Assembly: GCA_025449115.1 (NCBI GenBank)
Contig: JAHLKC010000263.1
Span: 1-26,614, forward strand
DNA length: 26,614 nucleotides
From: Chytridium lagenaria
Lineage: Eukaryota; Chytridiomycota; Chytridiomycetes; Chytridiales; Chytridiaceae
Reading direction: 5' to 3'
Numbering within the stretch: the stretch's first letter is position 1; every line of letters begins with the position of its first letter. The translations under genes and the position numbers were made by a program. The notes beneath the pieces were generated by a model. It saw nothing but the letters and a program-made list of their open reading frames with translations, had not been told where the DNA came from and made no database searches. Positions 10,932 through 21,145 of the stretch are shown here, one piece after another.

Positions 10932-13900
10932 CTACCCCGCATAAGCCGTAAAAAAAACCCCCCAACATCCCCCCCCTTTCCTCAAACACAACAACCTCAA
11001 CATCCTCCCCACCCCCTTCCTCAATCCAATCTCTCGGCACATGATAAAACACCTGACTCGCCTTCCCACACATCACAGGGCACTTTTCCGCCCAAAACGG
11101 TCCCTCCATGCTACACCCCCCACATTGCTCACTCCATCGCGCCTCAACAGACCAATGTCGTCCAACCGCTCGCCCATTCACATACGCTGTCCACGTCCCA
11201 TCGTCCCAAGGTGAAGCGAAAACGCGCTCAAAAGCGGTTTGGAAAAAGTCATCGTCTTTGCGTTAACGTGCGCCAAAGAGCCGTCGCCATAGCCTGGTCG
11301 GCGAGTTCAACAAGGCCTTGCGAGAAAACGTTAAACGGTACCACACCATCGGAGTATACGCGCTTGGAACCTCGGAAATCCAATTCTGGCTCTCCTTGAC
11401 CTCCCAAATCTTTTGCAAAAAAACCAATTAATCATCATCAAAACAAAAAAACCATAATTAAAAACTCTCTCTTCTTCTCTTACCTTCTCCGCCTCCCCCC
11501 ACAACCCAACACGATGCAACCAATTCCCTCCAAAAGTCACATCCACATCATCCAAATAAACAGCCCCCAAAACCCCCTTCTCAACTCTCTCCAAATGTCC
11601 ACAACAATTCTCCAACCCCATCACCCCAGCCAAAATCGCTACAGTATGTCTCCCCACACTCAACTCACCCACCCCCTCAGGCACCTCCACCCTCATCCCA
11701 TCCTCTCCCCACTCACAGACACAACACTCCCAGCAACCCTCACCCCATCCACCCACACGCTCACCACATCCGAAAACCTCCTCATCCTAAACCAATGCCT
11801 CTCCCCACTCTCCCCCTTCATCAAAGGCATCCACCGGTTCATCGCCTTCTCCACAGTCACATTGGGTCGGATATACCACAAATAATCACTCTTGTCCTTG
11901 GTCACCCTCGTCTGCTCCAATGGCGCATCAAACACCACATCCGCTTTGAAACTCGACGTGCCAATCGGTTCAGGGAGGTACGCGATGCGCTTTGGGAGTT
12001 GCATCACATGGGCGGATGCCATCTCGGGGTGTTGACGCGTTGAGACTCTTGTGGATGCGCTGTCAATGGAGGCTTGGAGAGGGATGGCGGCGGCAGCAGG
12101 GGATGATGTAATGTATCGAAAGGTGAGTTTACCATTCTTGGCAGTGTAGATAGACACGGACCAACGAGGAAGGACGTATTGAACCTCATCAATCAACACA
12201 GTCTCATCCCTCTCTGCATTATAGTTGGACAAGAACACAAGCGCATAATCTTTCATGTCTCCATAAACATGCATCTCCTATTAAAAATAAAAAAAAAACC
12301 ACACCCGTTAAAAAAATAATCTCAAGAAATTAAAAATCTCTTACAGTCTGTCCACCAGTATGTTGCATCACACCCTCATGATTCAACAACACCTCCTTAT
12401 GCTCCAACACAACCTCATGCAACGCCTTCAACAAACCATACTTGGGGTTATTCGGAAACCCATACTCATTCAACGGCGCATCATAATCATACGAAGCCGT
12501 CTTCCATGCCGATCCCCCATCTCCCAAAATTCGTTCCTCCATGCCACCTTACGACAAAACAAACATTCAGAAAAAAAAAAACATTCGGCGGGCAAATGGA
12601 ACTCACATGTAATAAGCCACATACGATCCTCCCCTTGCCACAAACCGCGCAGCAGAAAACGCAACATCCTCAGCAGGTCGCGTCCACTTGGGCTGCGTCC
12701 ACTGTTGAAACCATCCAGTCCACAACTCAGTAAAAAAGGCCGGTTGATCAGGGAACCGCTTCCAATGCTCAGAGATCCAGTTGTCAGAGTAAAAGCCGTT
12801 ACCAGTGTTAATAACCTAAAGCAACATATCAACAACAAGTGTAAAAGGGCGAATGAAAAGGAGGTGGCGTTTTTGATACTCACCGTGGGCATGTTGTCTT
12901 GCACGCACATAATCCAAGGAATCCCAACATCAAGTCTAAAAACCCCAAAATTCATCAGCCGAAGCCCCCCAAAACACACCCCCAAAACAAATAAAAAATG
13001 GGAAGCAACTCACGAATTCGCCAAATCCGCCGCCCAAGTAATATACCGATGTCCATTCACCCCATTCTCCGCCTCAATCGCTCCAAATTCATTCTCCATC
13101 TGCAACAACACAATAGGTCCTCCATTCCTAAAATCTCGTTCAACATACACACCACCAAAAAAAAACAAAAAACAGATCGACTTACTGAAACAGATACGGA
13201 CGAACCACATCCAACGTCTTTCTCACAAACTTTTCCATGGACTCCATGAAATCCGCATTATAATTCCGGAGCTCCATGCCTGGTTTCTCCATAAGCCAAA
13301 AGGGGAACCCTCCAAAAGTCCATTCGGCGCCTTTCCCAAATATAAGCGAATGAATGCAGAAAACGACCAAGAAGAAAAAGGGAAAAAACGAGTTCTTACA
13401 AACATACGGTCCAATACGAAGAACAACATAAAGTCCCGCCTCTTTCGCCTTATCCAAAAACAACGTCAAGTTTCCATTATCTAAAAAAAAAGCATATCAG
13501 ACCCTCCACACCATCAACGCCCCCCCTCACCTGTTGTGAAATCATAAACGCCTTCCTCCTGTTCATGCAGATTCCAAAAGACATACGTATCAATGGCATT
13601 GATGCCCGCTTCTTTGCTTCGTGCATGAGAGACGGCCACATGGCGACACTGGAACGGGGTAGTGGATGGCACCTGTGAACAAAAGCTCGCGTTTCCCATT
13701 GATGAGGAGGGATCGATGGTCATAGGTGATGTTGGTGAGAGGGGCGAGGGACATGGGTCTTCTGTTGAGTGTGTGAGAATGACGAAAAGCATATATGAGG
13801 ATGACGAAAAGAATGAGAATGCCGAAAAGCATATGTGAGGATGACGAAAAGAATGAGAATGCCGAAAAGAATACCCCTCCACATATCAATAAAAAGACAA

Positions 13901-14175
13901 GCACTCACCGGCCATCCAAACCACTCCGTTAACCAAGGTGACGTCCCCGCATGCAACGTTTTCACCACAACCTTCCGTCCCATCGAATACACCACCAACA
14001 CACCCATCAACAAGACAGCTCTCACCAGCATCGCCTTTGCGGTGGCTCGTCGGTCCTGAGGTGGGGTGACCCTCTTGAGAGGTCCATGTTCTTTCAACTT
14101 CATGAGGTGCTTCTCATCGGTGATGAGGGGTTCCTTGGTATCTCCGCCGGTGGGGAGGGTAGGAGGAGTCCGCAT
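10932..14175 (-). CDS. Beta-galactosidase, glycoside hydrolase family 35, membrane-anchored
   Basis: GH35 enzymes cleave terminal beta-galactose with retention. Exon 1 (14175-13909) has a cytoplasmic head and a hydrophobic anchor, AMLVRAVLLMGVLVVYSMGR (about residues 48-67), with no clear cleavage site, so type II membrane topology is likely. Catalytic-domain landmarks follow in order: [74 protein letters not shown] (acid/base Glu in ENE), GIPWIMCVQDNMPTV, FFTELWTGWFQ (nucleophile Glu), WHGGTNFG and TASYDYDAPLNEYG. The C-terminal half resembles plant BGAL beta domains: VFLSNYN, LPRWSVSIY, DKSDYLWY, VNGRAVGRHW and FYHVPRDWIEE. Clear exons include 13531 (3' end of exon 2), 13480-13400, 13330-13189, 13127-13014, 12935-12884, 12815-12607, 12547-12347 and 12277-11484. 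Frame slips occur near 13615, 13657, 12517, 11698, 11258 and 10970, and the exon 1/2 and 13189/13127 junctions are each one base out of phase. The stop (TAG 10934-10932) is the least certain part. Confidence 0.93.
13773..13870. repeat. 40-base minisatellite inside intron 1 of the GH35 gene
   Basis: The unit GAATGAGAATGCCGAAAAGC plus ATATGTGAGGATGACGAAAA is present at 13811-13850. A slightly diverged copy lies before it and a partial copy after it, about 2.5 copies in all. On the minus strand the array sits between the GTGAGT donor at 13908 and the acceptor at about 13766. It inflates an intron that would otherwise match the 40-70 base norm of this gene. Confidence 0.85.
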
Positions 14176-14376
14176 GTTTCAATTTGGACCAATTTGGGAG
14201 CGCGTTTTTTTTGTTTGGTTTTCGAGGTTGGGTTCGTTTGGGTTTGGTGAAAGAGGTTCTGTTAGGATGCAACGATGCGATGAATACGTTGATGCTGGAA
14301 GGTTGTTGTTTTTTTTTGCGTTATCGTGTGTGGGAGGTTGAAAAGTTTAATTCGTCAGGTGAGGTGTTTTTTTTGT

Positions 14377-14601
14377 TCAAGCAGCTTGGCTGACGAGATT
14401 TTTTGGGCGATGGTATCCCCACCACTGCTGGGCCTCTACGTCCGTTTTCAGTCTTCGCGTATTAATAAGTGGGTCGGCGTTGTGCTTGATGGTGAGGGGG
14501 TCAAGGAGTTGAGCATCCTTCGGCAGCCGCTGCGTTTTGAAGAGCTCACGTTTAAGGATTTTATGATGACGGTCCTCAAAGGAATGGATGGGACATGCCA
14601 T
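14377..14601 (-). CDS. Small 74-residue ORF, unassigned
   Basis: ATG at 14601-14599, TGA at 14379-14377. The product is hydrophilic, mixed in charge and without low-complexity bias: MACPIHSFEDRHHKILKREL, then LPKDAQLLDPLTIKHNADPL, INTRRLKTDVEAQQWW and GYHRPKNLVSQAA. It lies about 200 bases upstream of the GH35 start on the same strand and could be a single-exon gene or the last exon of a longer one. The paired tryptophans and charged helices recall small mitochondrial proteins, but I cannot name a family. An overlapping plus-strand frame (14326-14631) is open too and reads less like a protein. Confidence 0.45.
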   Translation of the reverse strand: MACPIHSFEDRHHKILKRELFKTQRLPKDAQLLDPLTIKHNADPLINTRRLKTDVEAQQWWGYHRPKNLVSQAA

Positions 14602-15257
14602 CGAGTACTTATGTATACGTTAAGTATTTGAAATCATTTCACGCGTAAGCGACGGATACCCTACTTCATAAAATTCTCTCGTCCCCGTCCTCCTTCTCCA
14701 TCCTCCTTCAGCTAAAACCTTAGGAGATAATGTAACCGCGGTAAACAGTCGCTTGTTGTTGCGATGTAATGAACTTGAAACATTGACCTTTAACGCCCTG
14801 CAAGTTTTGGTAAAGAATCCAACGATGTTCAGGGCATCATTCGTACTAATTCGCTCAATCCGTCACCTCCACACCGCTTAGACACGAAAAACCCACCTTT
14901 TCAACATCCCTCCATTCACACTTATAGCGATGACCAAATTTTTGGTGCGCGATATATGTATGAGTCGTTATCTTTTTATCGAAAACGAAAAGTAGACTCG
15001 TTTCATGTCTGGTGTATGAAACCAGGTCGAAACGTCAAGCCTATGTTTGCTTATCGTTCTTCGTAGCTACTCGTTGTTACAAAAAGGCCATATGGAATGA
15101 AACGCAGCTACAACAAGAACATATAACGAATCCCATCATATCTTTCAAAGAAGTACATATTCCATCAACAAACAAAAAAAACAATACACCAAAAAAATCA
15201 ACGTCCACCCTACTCCTCGCTTCCTCCATCACAGGCTCACACTCCTCCACCTCCTCC
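14602..15257. other. Intergenic stretch, no supported gene
   Basis: This lies between the small ORF and the LRR gene. A plus-strand open frame (15012-15539) runs antisense to the LRR gene's last exons and is a shadow. Part of 15120-15257 may still belong to the LRR gene, because a one-base shift at 15264-15268 opens an acidic continuation (VEEEVEECEPVMEEARSR). Confidence 0.5.
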
Positions 15258-16494
15258 TCAACACCCCCTCCTCAACATCATCAGGTCAATCCCATCTCTC
15301 ACATTCCTAGCAGTCGGAAGCCGTTCAGTTTGTTTTCGACGCGCCGCATTCTCCACATTCGGAACATAGCCTTGCGGAAGTGCCGGAAACCCGGTTTCTT
15401 TATCCGTCCTAGCAACAAGGTGTGGAGGCTACAGAGTTTAGAGAAAAAAAAGGGTGGGGGTGCGTTACCTCGATGGGTGAACTACCGTATTCGATTTTTT
15501 CATGTACGGTTTTTTGACGACGCATACGAAGGACTGTAGCGACGATTGAGGACGAGAAGGATGAATGGGATTGTGATGGAGAGGGCGATGATGACGGGTT
15601 CTGAGAGGATTTTAGTGGATGCCGAGGTTGTCGCGACGTTGGTGGAGGTCGTTGAAGGGGTGACGGAAACCGTGGATGAAGTGATGACGGAGATGGATGG
15701 AGAGGTGGTTGATGAGGAGGGAGGGATTGTGATGGTGGTTGATCTAAGAGGTTAAAAGGGAAGTAGGGGTAGGTTCTTACGTTGTAGTTGAGGATTGTGG
15801 GAGGATGAGAGTTGGGATTGTACCCGCGAACGTATTCCCATCAAGACGTCTAGTGGTTTAAAAAAGGATGAGACGGGGTTATCTTACAATGTTCGGAGAT
15901 TGGGGAATAGAACTGCGTCATTGAAAGCCGGTACGGGGCCTGTCAACCTGTTATTTGAGAGGTCGCTAAGATGGTTTAGAGTAGTTGAAGGAAGGTAGCT
16001 TTTTACAGGTATTCTAGGTTACGGAGAGCCGTGAATGAGGTTGGGATTACACCGACAACTTGGGTGGATGAGAGGTCCCTAAAACGTTCAATTTTTTTTC
16101 ATGACCTGCGCTTACAGGAGTCTTAAGAGGGGGAAGAGTTCGCCCATGTTGCTTAATCCACCTCAAGTGGTATACCGCAAAGTTGCTTCAGAATTAAAAC
16201 GTGTGGTTTACGATAAAATTACATTGATTCAAGACTACGGAGTCGTCCGGCGGTAGGAATCCTAGCCCCGGGGATACGTGTTCCCCCAGACTTGAAAAGT
16301 TTCTGGAAAGGGTTAGAGGTGGGGTGATGATGAAGTATACATTTGAATGATGTTGGTGGCAGTATCGTCACATGTAATGTATCGGGAAGCCGTTTCGCTG
16401 GTGCAGCAGGAGCCCTCGGACTCTGGGATGTATGTTGGGAAGATGGAGGATAGCTCGCGGCATTGCTCGGCGATGGGGATGGGGACGGCCATGG
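15258..16494 (-). CDS. Leucine-rich-repeat single-pass membrane protein (receptor-like), 5' end incomplete
   Basis: The first exon seen follows a CCTCCAG acceptor (16494-16341) and reads IAEQCRELSSIFPTYIPESE, then GSCCTSETASRYITCDD, a cysteine cap before LRRs. Repeats follow: RIPTAGRLRSLES, SNMGELFPLLRLL, DLSSTQVVGVIPTSFTALRN, DLSNNRLTGPVPAFNDAVLF and RLDGNTFAGTIPTLILPQ. These fit the plant-type LxxNxLxGxIP pattern. Exons are 16302-16223, 16185-16116, 16078-16007, 15965-15888, 15849-15781, 15743-15469 and 15428-15258. A Ser/Thr-rich stalk (TTSPSISVITSSTVSVTPST) leads to the helix PVIIALSITIPFILLVL, then after a one-base shift VATVLRMRRQKTVHEKIEYG as a basic cytoplasmic start. The tail has no kinase domain. 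An outward-facing sensor or adhesion role is inference. A signal peptide may lie in an upstream exon at 16840 (MHKTIFCTAFLSLLFPTFS). Confidence 0.8.
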
Positions 16495-17033
16495 CTGGAG
16501 GTTGATGGTTGAGTTCTTTTTTTGGATATTGGCGATTGCGGACAATTTATGACGGCTTGTTCTAATTATGGGGCTGACACCTTGATGGTGACATACTAAT
16601 GACGTCCTCCTTGATGGTACGCGTCGCTGGGCATTCCATAAAAATAATGGGAGGCGGAAAATGGTATCAAGCATGTCTTTGTTCCTTTAAAAAAGTAAAC
16701 ATCATCGCGTTCGAAAAAAAAGAAGAAAAAAAAAAAAGAATCAGCAAACAACAAAAATAAAACCGTCGAAAGTCATAAAAGGGAGAGAAAGTAGGAAACA
16801 GGAGTGAAAGAAACGCGGTACAGAAAATGGTTTTATGCATAGCAACAAGGTGTATATGGTCAAAGAAATGTAAAATCACAGAACAGGGAATATCACCGAG
16901 AAGATACAATGAAAGTAACAAATATGCATGAACTCATATACTCGGGGAAACAAGAAAAACGTTCGAGCGGGGGTTATACAATAGAGCAAGTATCCCAACA
17001 TAAAAAAAAGTAAAGGAAGCAGGTACCGCGATA
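16495..17033. other. Flank of the LRR gene with a possible signal-peptide exon
   Basis: On the minus strand an ATG at 16840 opens MHKTIFCTAFLSLLFPTFS, a good signal-peptide shape. This may be the missing first exon of the LRR gene, spliced to the acceptor at 16495-16496; the donor is not clear. The rest, including an A-rich tract at 16715-16760, shows nothing else. Confidence 0.35.
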
Positions 17034-17712
17034 TTAAATCAACAATAATGCAGACACCACTGCCAAAACCGTTCCCATCACATCCAACCTCACACTCGAC
17101 TTTGAAGCCGACACAACCCTAACCACTGCTCTGGTCGTAGCCAACGGTGCATCACTAGGACTAGTCGACCTACAGTATCCCAAAAGAATCGGCAAGAACG
17201 CCACTTCCCCACAACTCGACGTACATCCTTTCAACGCGTCTGTCGCAACCGCATCCTAAAAGCATCATCATCAGCAATGCAAAAAATAGGAATGGAGGGG
17301 GATCTTACACATAGACTGTTGACTTGCCCTGATACGAGGACAGAGAGAACGGAGGGAGCATTTTTGAGACAGAGATGGCGCAGGGGGACAGGTTTGAAAG
17401 GCTTGGGTGAGCTGCTGTTGAGGGGAGAGATTGGAGAAGGCACGGGTTGAAGACTCCAAAGGGTCGGCGGGTGCCAGTAGATGGGGAAGCGGTGGTTTGA
17501 GTGAGCGGTGCGACGACAGTTTGGCCGGTTTCGACGGTTTCAAAGGAAACGGTGCGGATACGGGCGGTGGCGACGAAGTCTGGAGTGGAGATTGGTGCGA
17601 TGAAGGCGGGAGTTGGGGATGGTTTGTTGTGAGCGAATGTAGGGTTTAGGAAAAGGGCTGTGAGGAGGAATAGAGAGAGGGTGAGAGATGAAAAGTGGAC
17701 TGAAGGGAGCAT
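17034..17712 (-). CDS. Small secreted cysteine-rich protein, possibly GPI-anchored (paralogue A)
   Basis: ATG at 17712 opens a signal peptide, VHFSSLTLSLFLLTALFL, with likely cleavage after NPTFA. A Thr/Ser/Pro-rich segment follows. Exon 1 (17712-17309) is 404 bases. Adding one A at the A5 run (plus-strand T5, 17361-17365) restores SKNAPSVLSVLVSGQVNSLC and a phase-0 junction. A 53-base intron leads to exon 2 (17255-17034): DAVATDALKGCTSSCGEVAF, LPILLGYC, then a hydrophobic C-terminus, MGTVLAVVSALLLI, which fits GPI attachment. The cysteine spacing C-x10-C-x3-C-x12-C matches the neighbour at 18789-18197, so the two form a tandem pair. No named family is recognised. A cell-wall or secreted surface role is inferred from the signal peptide and C-terminus. 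Confidence 0.7.
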
Positions 17713-18196
17713 GTGTATTGATGGTGTGTTGATTGAATGTGTTGACGCGGAGACGATAGACGATTGTGATGATCCAGAGTATCTGCAGCAGCGAGACGGA
17801 CGATTGAAAAAAAGAGAAATTGAAACAGCTTGGAATAGAGAGGATACACCCTCTTTAAAGGACGGACGATCGACGGGGGAACGGGTCGCCAGTGCCTACA
17901 GCTCGAGGTAGCACCCGTTTGGAATGTCAACATCCAATGTCCGATTCGGACAAACGGGACTAGTTGAAGCGTTGACATGTCTTGACTTCGCGTCTAGGAA
18001 ATGAAACAAGCCTTCAAAAAGATGCACCCATGGAATATGTCATGCTATTTAATTCATGTAAATGATTTTATAGACGACCATAGAAAAACGTTATAAAGAA
18101 AATGAATGACATGAAATCAATAAAAGTGATGAAAGAGTGATGGGGGGATAAACGAACAAAAGTGCGATATAAATAGAGACTAAAAGGTTAATGCGA
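17713..18196. other. Intergenic region between the two secreted paralogues
   Basis: About 480 bases holding the 5' flank of paralogue A and the 3' flank of paralogue B. Open frames at 17660-17911 (+) and 17978-17646 (-) overlap the start of paralogue A and carry no motif. The part at 18000-18196 is AT-rich. Confidence 0.5.
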
Positions 18197-18789
18197 TTAA
18201 GACTGTAAGCCAGCAACATAGGTGATCACACCGGCGGCAACATTTATGGAATTGGAAGTTTGAGCACGAGCAGTTGGGAGGGGAGCTGGTTTGGGAACAG
18301 TACTGCAGTAGCTCTGAATGGTGTTGAACTATAGAATCATAGTAAAGACGTTTGAAAGACTAAAAAGACGAGAGGGAATCTTACAATGTTCAAGTCATCA
18401 GGACAGTTCTTTCTACAATTCGCAAGTGTCGTAGGCGTGCTCGCATCAAGACAAGCCTCAGAAGCCTTTTCCGAGCTCAACGCCACATTCACCACATTCA
18501 ACAAGTTTCCCAAACACCCTGTTGCGCAACCCGTCAAGTTTGTGAGGCTTCCAAGGAGACCAGTCAGGTCGAGAGTTGGGGCGGGGCTGCTGGGACTTGT
18601 TTGGGGGAGGGGAACTGTGGGACTGGAAGTGACGATCACAGCGGCGGTTGTTGCGATGGAGGTTGGGACGGGCGACGGTGCGACAGTAGCGATGGCGGTG
18701 TCGGTTCCGGCGATTACTGTGGTGTCGCTTTGGGCAAAGGTGAAGGGAATCAAGGAGATGAGAAGAGTGATGGCGCAGATACGTGTCAT
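18197..18789 (-). CDS. Small secreted cysteine-rich protein (paralogue B)
   Basis: I chose the ATG at 18789 (MTRICAITLLISLIPFTFA) because it starts a clean signal peptide; an in-frame ATG at 18813 adds eight residues. Ala/Thr/Ser/Pro-rich sequence follows, then LTGCATGCLGNLLNVVNV, ACLDASTPTTLANCRKNC and PDDLNI. A 56-base intron (18384-18329) joins FNTIQSYC. The end is INVAAGVITYVAGLQS at TAA 18199-18197. Exon 1 is 405 bases, the same as paralogue A after its one-base repair, and the cysteines are spaced C-x11-C-x3-C-x13-C. The C-terminal stretch is only weakly hydrophobic, so secretion without a GPI anchor is possible. The frame is intact throughout. Confidence 0.78.
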
Positions 18790-18813
18790 TTTGACGGATG
18801 GTGAGGGTGACAT

Positions 18814-19242
18814 AGAGCTTTCAGACGTGATAACAGGAAGTGTGGGAGGATGGGAAGTGATGCTTTTAACAAAAGATATAGCTTATGATGTTTTGCTTCT
18901 GAGAAACTGGGGCTGAAATGCGGGTTCTCGAAAACGTTTAATTTGTTTAGCGTCTATTTTCGTCCTGCAAAGTTGATTGCGGACTCTTCTGGAAGGCCAA
19001 GATTCAAAGGAGATCGGCTCAATATTTAAATGTTACACCGAAGTGTCCGAACTTGGCAGACAGGGTGAACTGGGCTATAATAAAGAAAATAAACAAATGC
19101 GTAAGACGACGCTTTGGACATTTTGGTTCTTTAAAGTCGTATTGTTATCTAAAATATCATCGCCGATTATACTTACATGTTAGATGCCTTAAAATCATAA
19201 AGTAGAATTATTCCAAGAGACTTTGAACAAAAGATACAGACG
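18814..19242. other. Intergenic region, no gene seen
   Basis: This holds the 5' flank of paralogue B and the 3' flank of the F-box gene. Short plus-strand open frames (to 18916 and 18977-19183) have no motif. AATAAAG/AAATAAAC at about 19077-19093 lies on the plus strand only. Confidence 0.5.
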
Positions 19243-20787
19243 TTATCTATTCATATCCTCATACATCCCACCACAGATCCCTAACAGACCTTGCCACACT
19301 CCTCCGTCCCCCTTCAACCTCTCTTGCTGCCCCAAGCTCTCTTTCACAAGCCATGCGATAAGGTCAGAAAGCCGTGACGGATATGAAAGCGTCAGGTCTT
19401 CTGGAACGGCATGGAGTTCGTCTGTGGAAAGGGAAGGGGGTACGATAAAGTTTTGATGGAGGTCATCGAAATCAGAGGGGAAGTATTCGTTTGTGGAGGT
19501 GAACGAGGGGATCCGGGTGGGGATGAGTGGGGTGGGAGAGAAGTGTACCTTTTTAAAAATCGAATGAAATTAATAAGCCCAAATTATTAAGACGGAACGC
19601 CTGAAACGATCCAAAAAAATAGAAAACGTTATAACAGTTAAGCTTACTAAAACCAACTCACCAATACATTAACTCCCCATCCCCCCTTCCTCCAATGCTG
19701 CAAACCCTCTCGCTCCATTCCCAGCCGCACCACCCTCCAAAAACTTTATTAGCACAGTTCCAAGATGCGCCCAGTGTTTCGGTACCGGTGTTAACACGAT
19801 TTGACGCAACGGCACAAGACATAATCCAGATCCTGTAGGTCTCCAAGACGTCAGGTATGGGGAGAGTGAGTGGAGAATAGTTGCAATGTTTTCAATTGAG
19901 TAAAGTGACTTTAAGGTAGCCGGGAAGTGGACGTAGAGCTGGGAAAACATTTTTACACCATTACGCGTTAGATGGTGAACATGCAAAAAAAGGTAAGGAT
20001 GACTAAAAAGGCGTAAAGGGCAAACTTAGTATCAAATATGCTAAAAAATCCCTACCTTCTCCTCTAACCTTTTAACTTCCATAACCCCTCTCGAACTCCT
20101 CGCCAGCCTCCTAAACGGCATATACACAACTCTCTCCCAAGCACTTTCATTCTCCCATCCTCCCAAATACTGCCCCTCTCATCCTTGCCAAGTTCATTAT
20201 CCTCTGCAGCCTCACATAATAGCCTTGCAAAGTCCTCCAACCTTACATGCATCCGATACCACTCTACACACCGTTCCTTGGACTCCTTTGAAGTTTTAGG
20301 AGCAGCGAGTTGGATGCGTGGCGTGGAGGGGGTTGTTATAGGTGGAGAGATGGAGTCTTGGAAGCGAAAGGAGTTGGATGATGAAGAGTATGTGTAGAAA
20401 CGGAGGTATGTGTTGACGGGGAGGATGGTGGAGACTGAAAAGAAGGTAAAGTTAAACGGCGCAAGCCTGATGCAAAAACGAAAGATGTAACGTACAATCA
20501 AACCCGAGATACTCCCACATCCTTTTCCAAACAGTATGCCCAACGCAAATCGTCCTCCAAGTCCTGCATACAGTTGCCCATCGCAACAGTTCTGGCAATG
20601 TTAGTCCAGGCCTGTCCGGCATTGTAAGATAAGCGTTATCGATATCTGAAGTGGAAGAAAAGCAGGTTGGGGCAGAATTTCGATGACGAGAGTTTGATGA
20701 GGATGCGGGAGGAGAAGGGCAGCATGAGACAAGGATGAGAGTGAGGAGGAGCGACCAGTGGGCTGGAAGATGGTGGTGCTGGCTCAT
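19243..20787 (-). CDS. F-box-like protein, four exons
   Basis: Exon 1 (20787-20496) starts MSQHHHLPAHW and contains LTLPELLRWATVCRTWRTI then CVGHTVWKRMWEYLGFD. This is the second half of an F-box (LxxxxxVCxxWRxlxxxxxLWkrm), the motif that docks substrate receptors onto Skp1 of SCF ubiquitin ligases. The first half is poorly conserved and a hydrophobic stretch (SLLLTLILVSCC) precedes it, so the annotated 5' end may be wrong. Exon 2 (20434-20056) carries RFYTYSSSSNSFRFQDSI and, after a one-base repair at 20173-20176, WENESAWERVVYMPFRRLAR. Exon 3 (19938-19662) reads SLYSIENIATILHSLSPYLT, with a slip at a G-run near 19683. Exon 4 (19548-19243) ends GGMYEDMNR, TAA 19245-19243. The substrate-binding part has no recognised repeat. 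Confidence 0.68.
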
Positions 20788-21145
20788 CTTTCTTGAATTG
20801 TCAATTGGTTTTCGTTTCTGAACTTGACACACCCAGCTTCCCGCCCCCCCTTCTTCTGCCTCTGACGTCTTTAAAGTACTTAGTGCTGCATTCATCTCTA
20901 GTCAAACCCAAATATATTAAAACGGTTCAAAGCAATAGGAGAAATAAATTCCATTTCAAAATATATACTTGTCGTAGGCTGCAACTGTCGGAAGCCTTTA
21001 AACCATCATAATTCCTCCTTCTTTTAATTTATCTGGTGATGTTCATAGCACCTCAAAGCTAAGCAGTTATCGCCATCGTTTAATAGGGTCAAATCTGCTT
21101 TTATTTACTTACCTCGCGTTGTGCGGAGTTCAAAAAGAATTGTCA
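20788..21145. promoter_or_regulatory. Divergent intergenic region between the F-box and GPCR genes
   Basis: About 360 bases separate two outward-facing start codons, so it must hold both promoters unless the genes have upstream exons. I see AT-rich tracts (about 20910-20960 and 21020-21035) but no confident TATA box or shared operator. Confidence 0.45.

Noticed and set aside
12360..13484. Longest plus-strand open frame (374 codons)
   Set aside because: It is antisense to the GH35 catalytic exons and reads through several of their introns.
14326..14631. Plus-strand open frame opposite the small 74-residue ORF
   Set aside because: The first part is driven by T-runs and the composition is less protein-like than the minus-strand frame; the evidence is not decisive.
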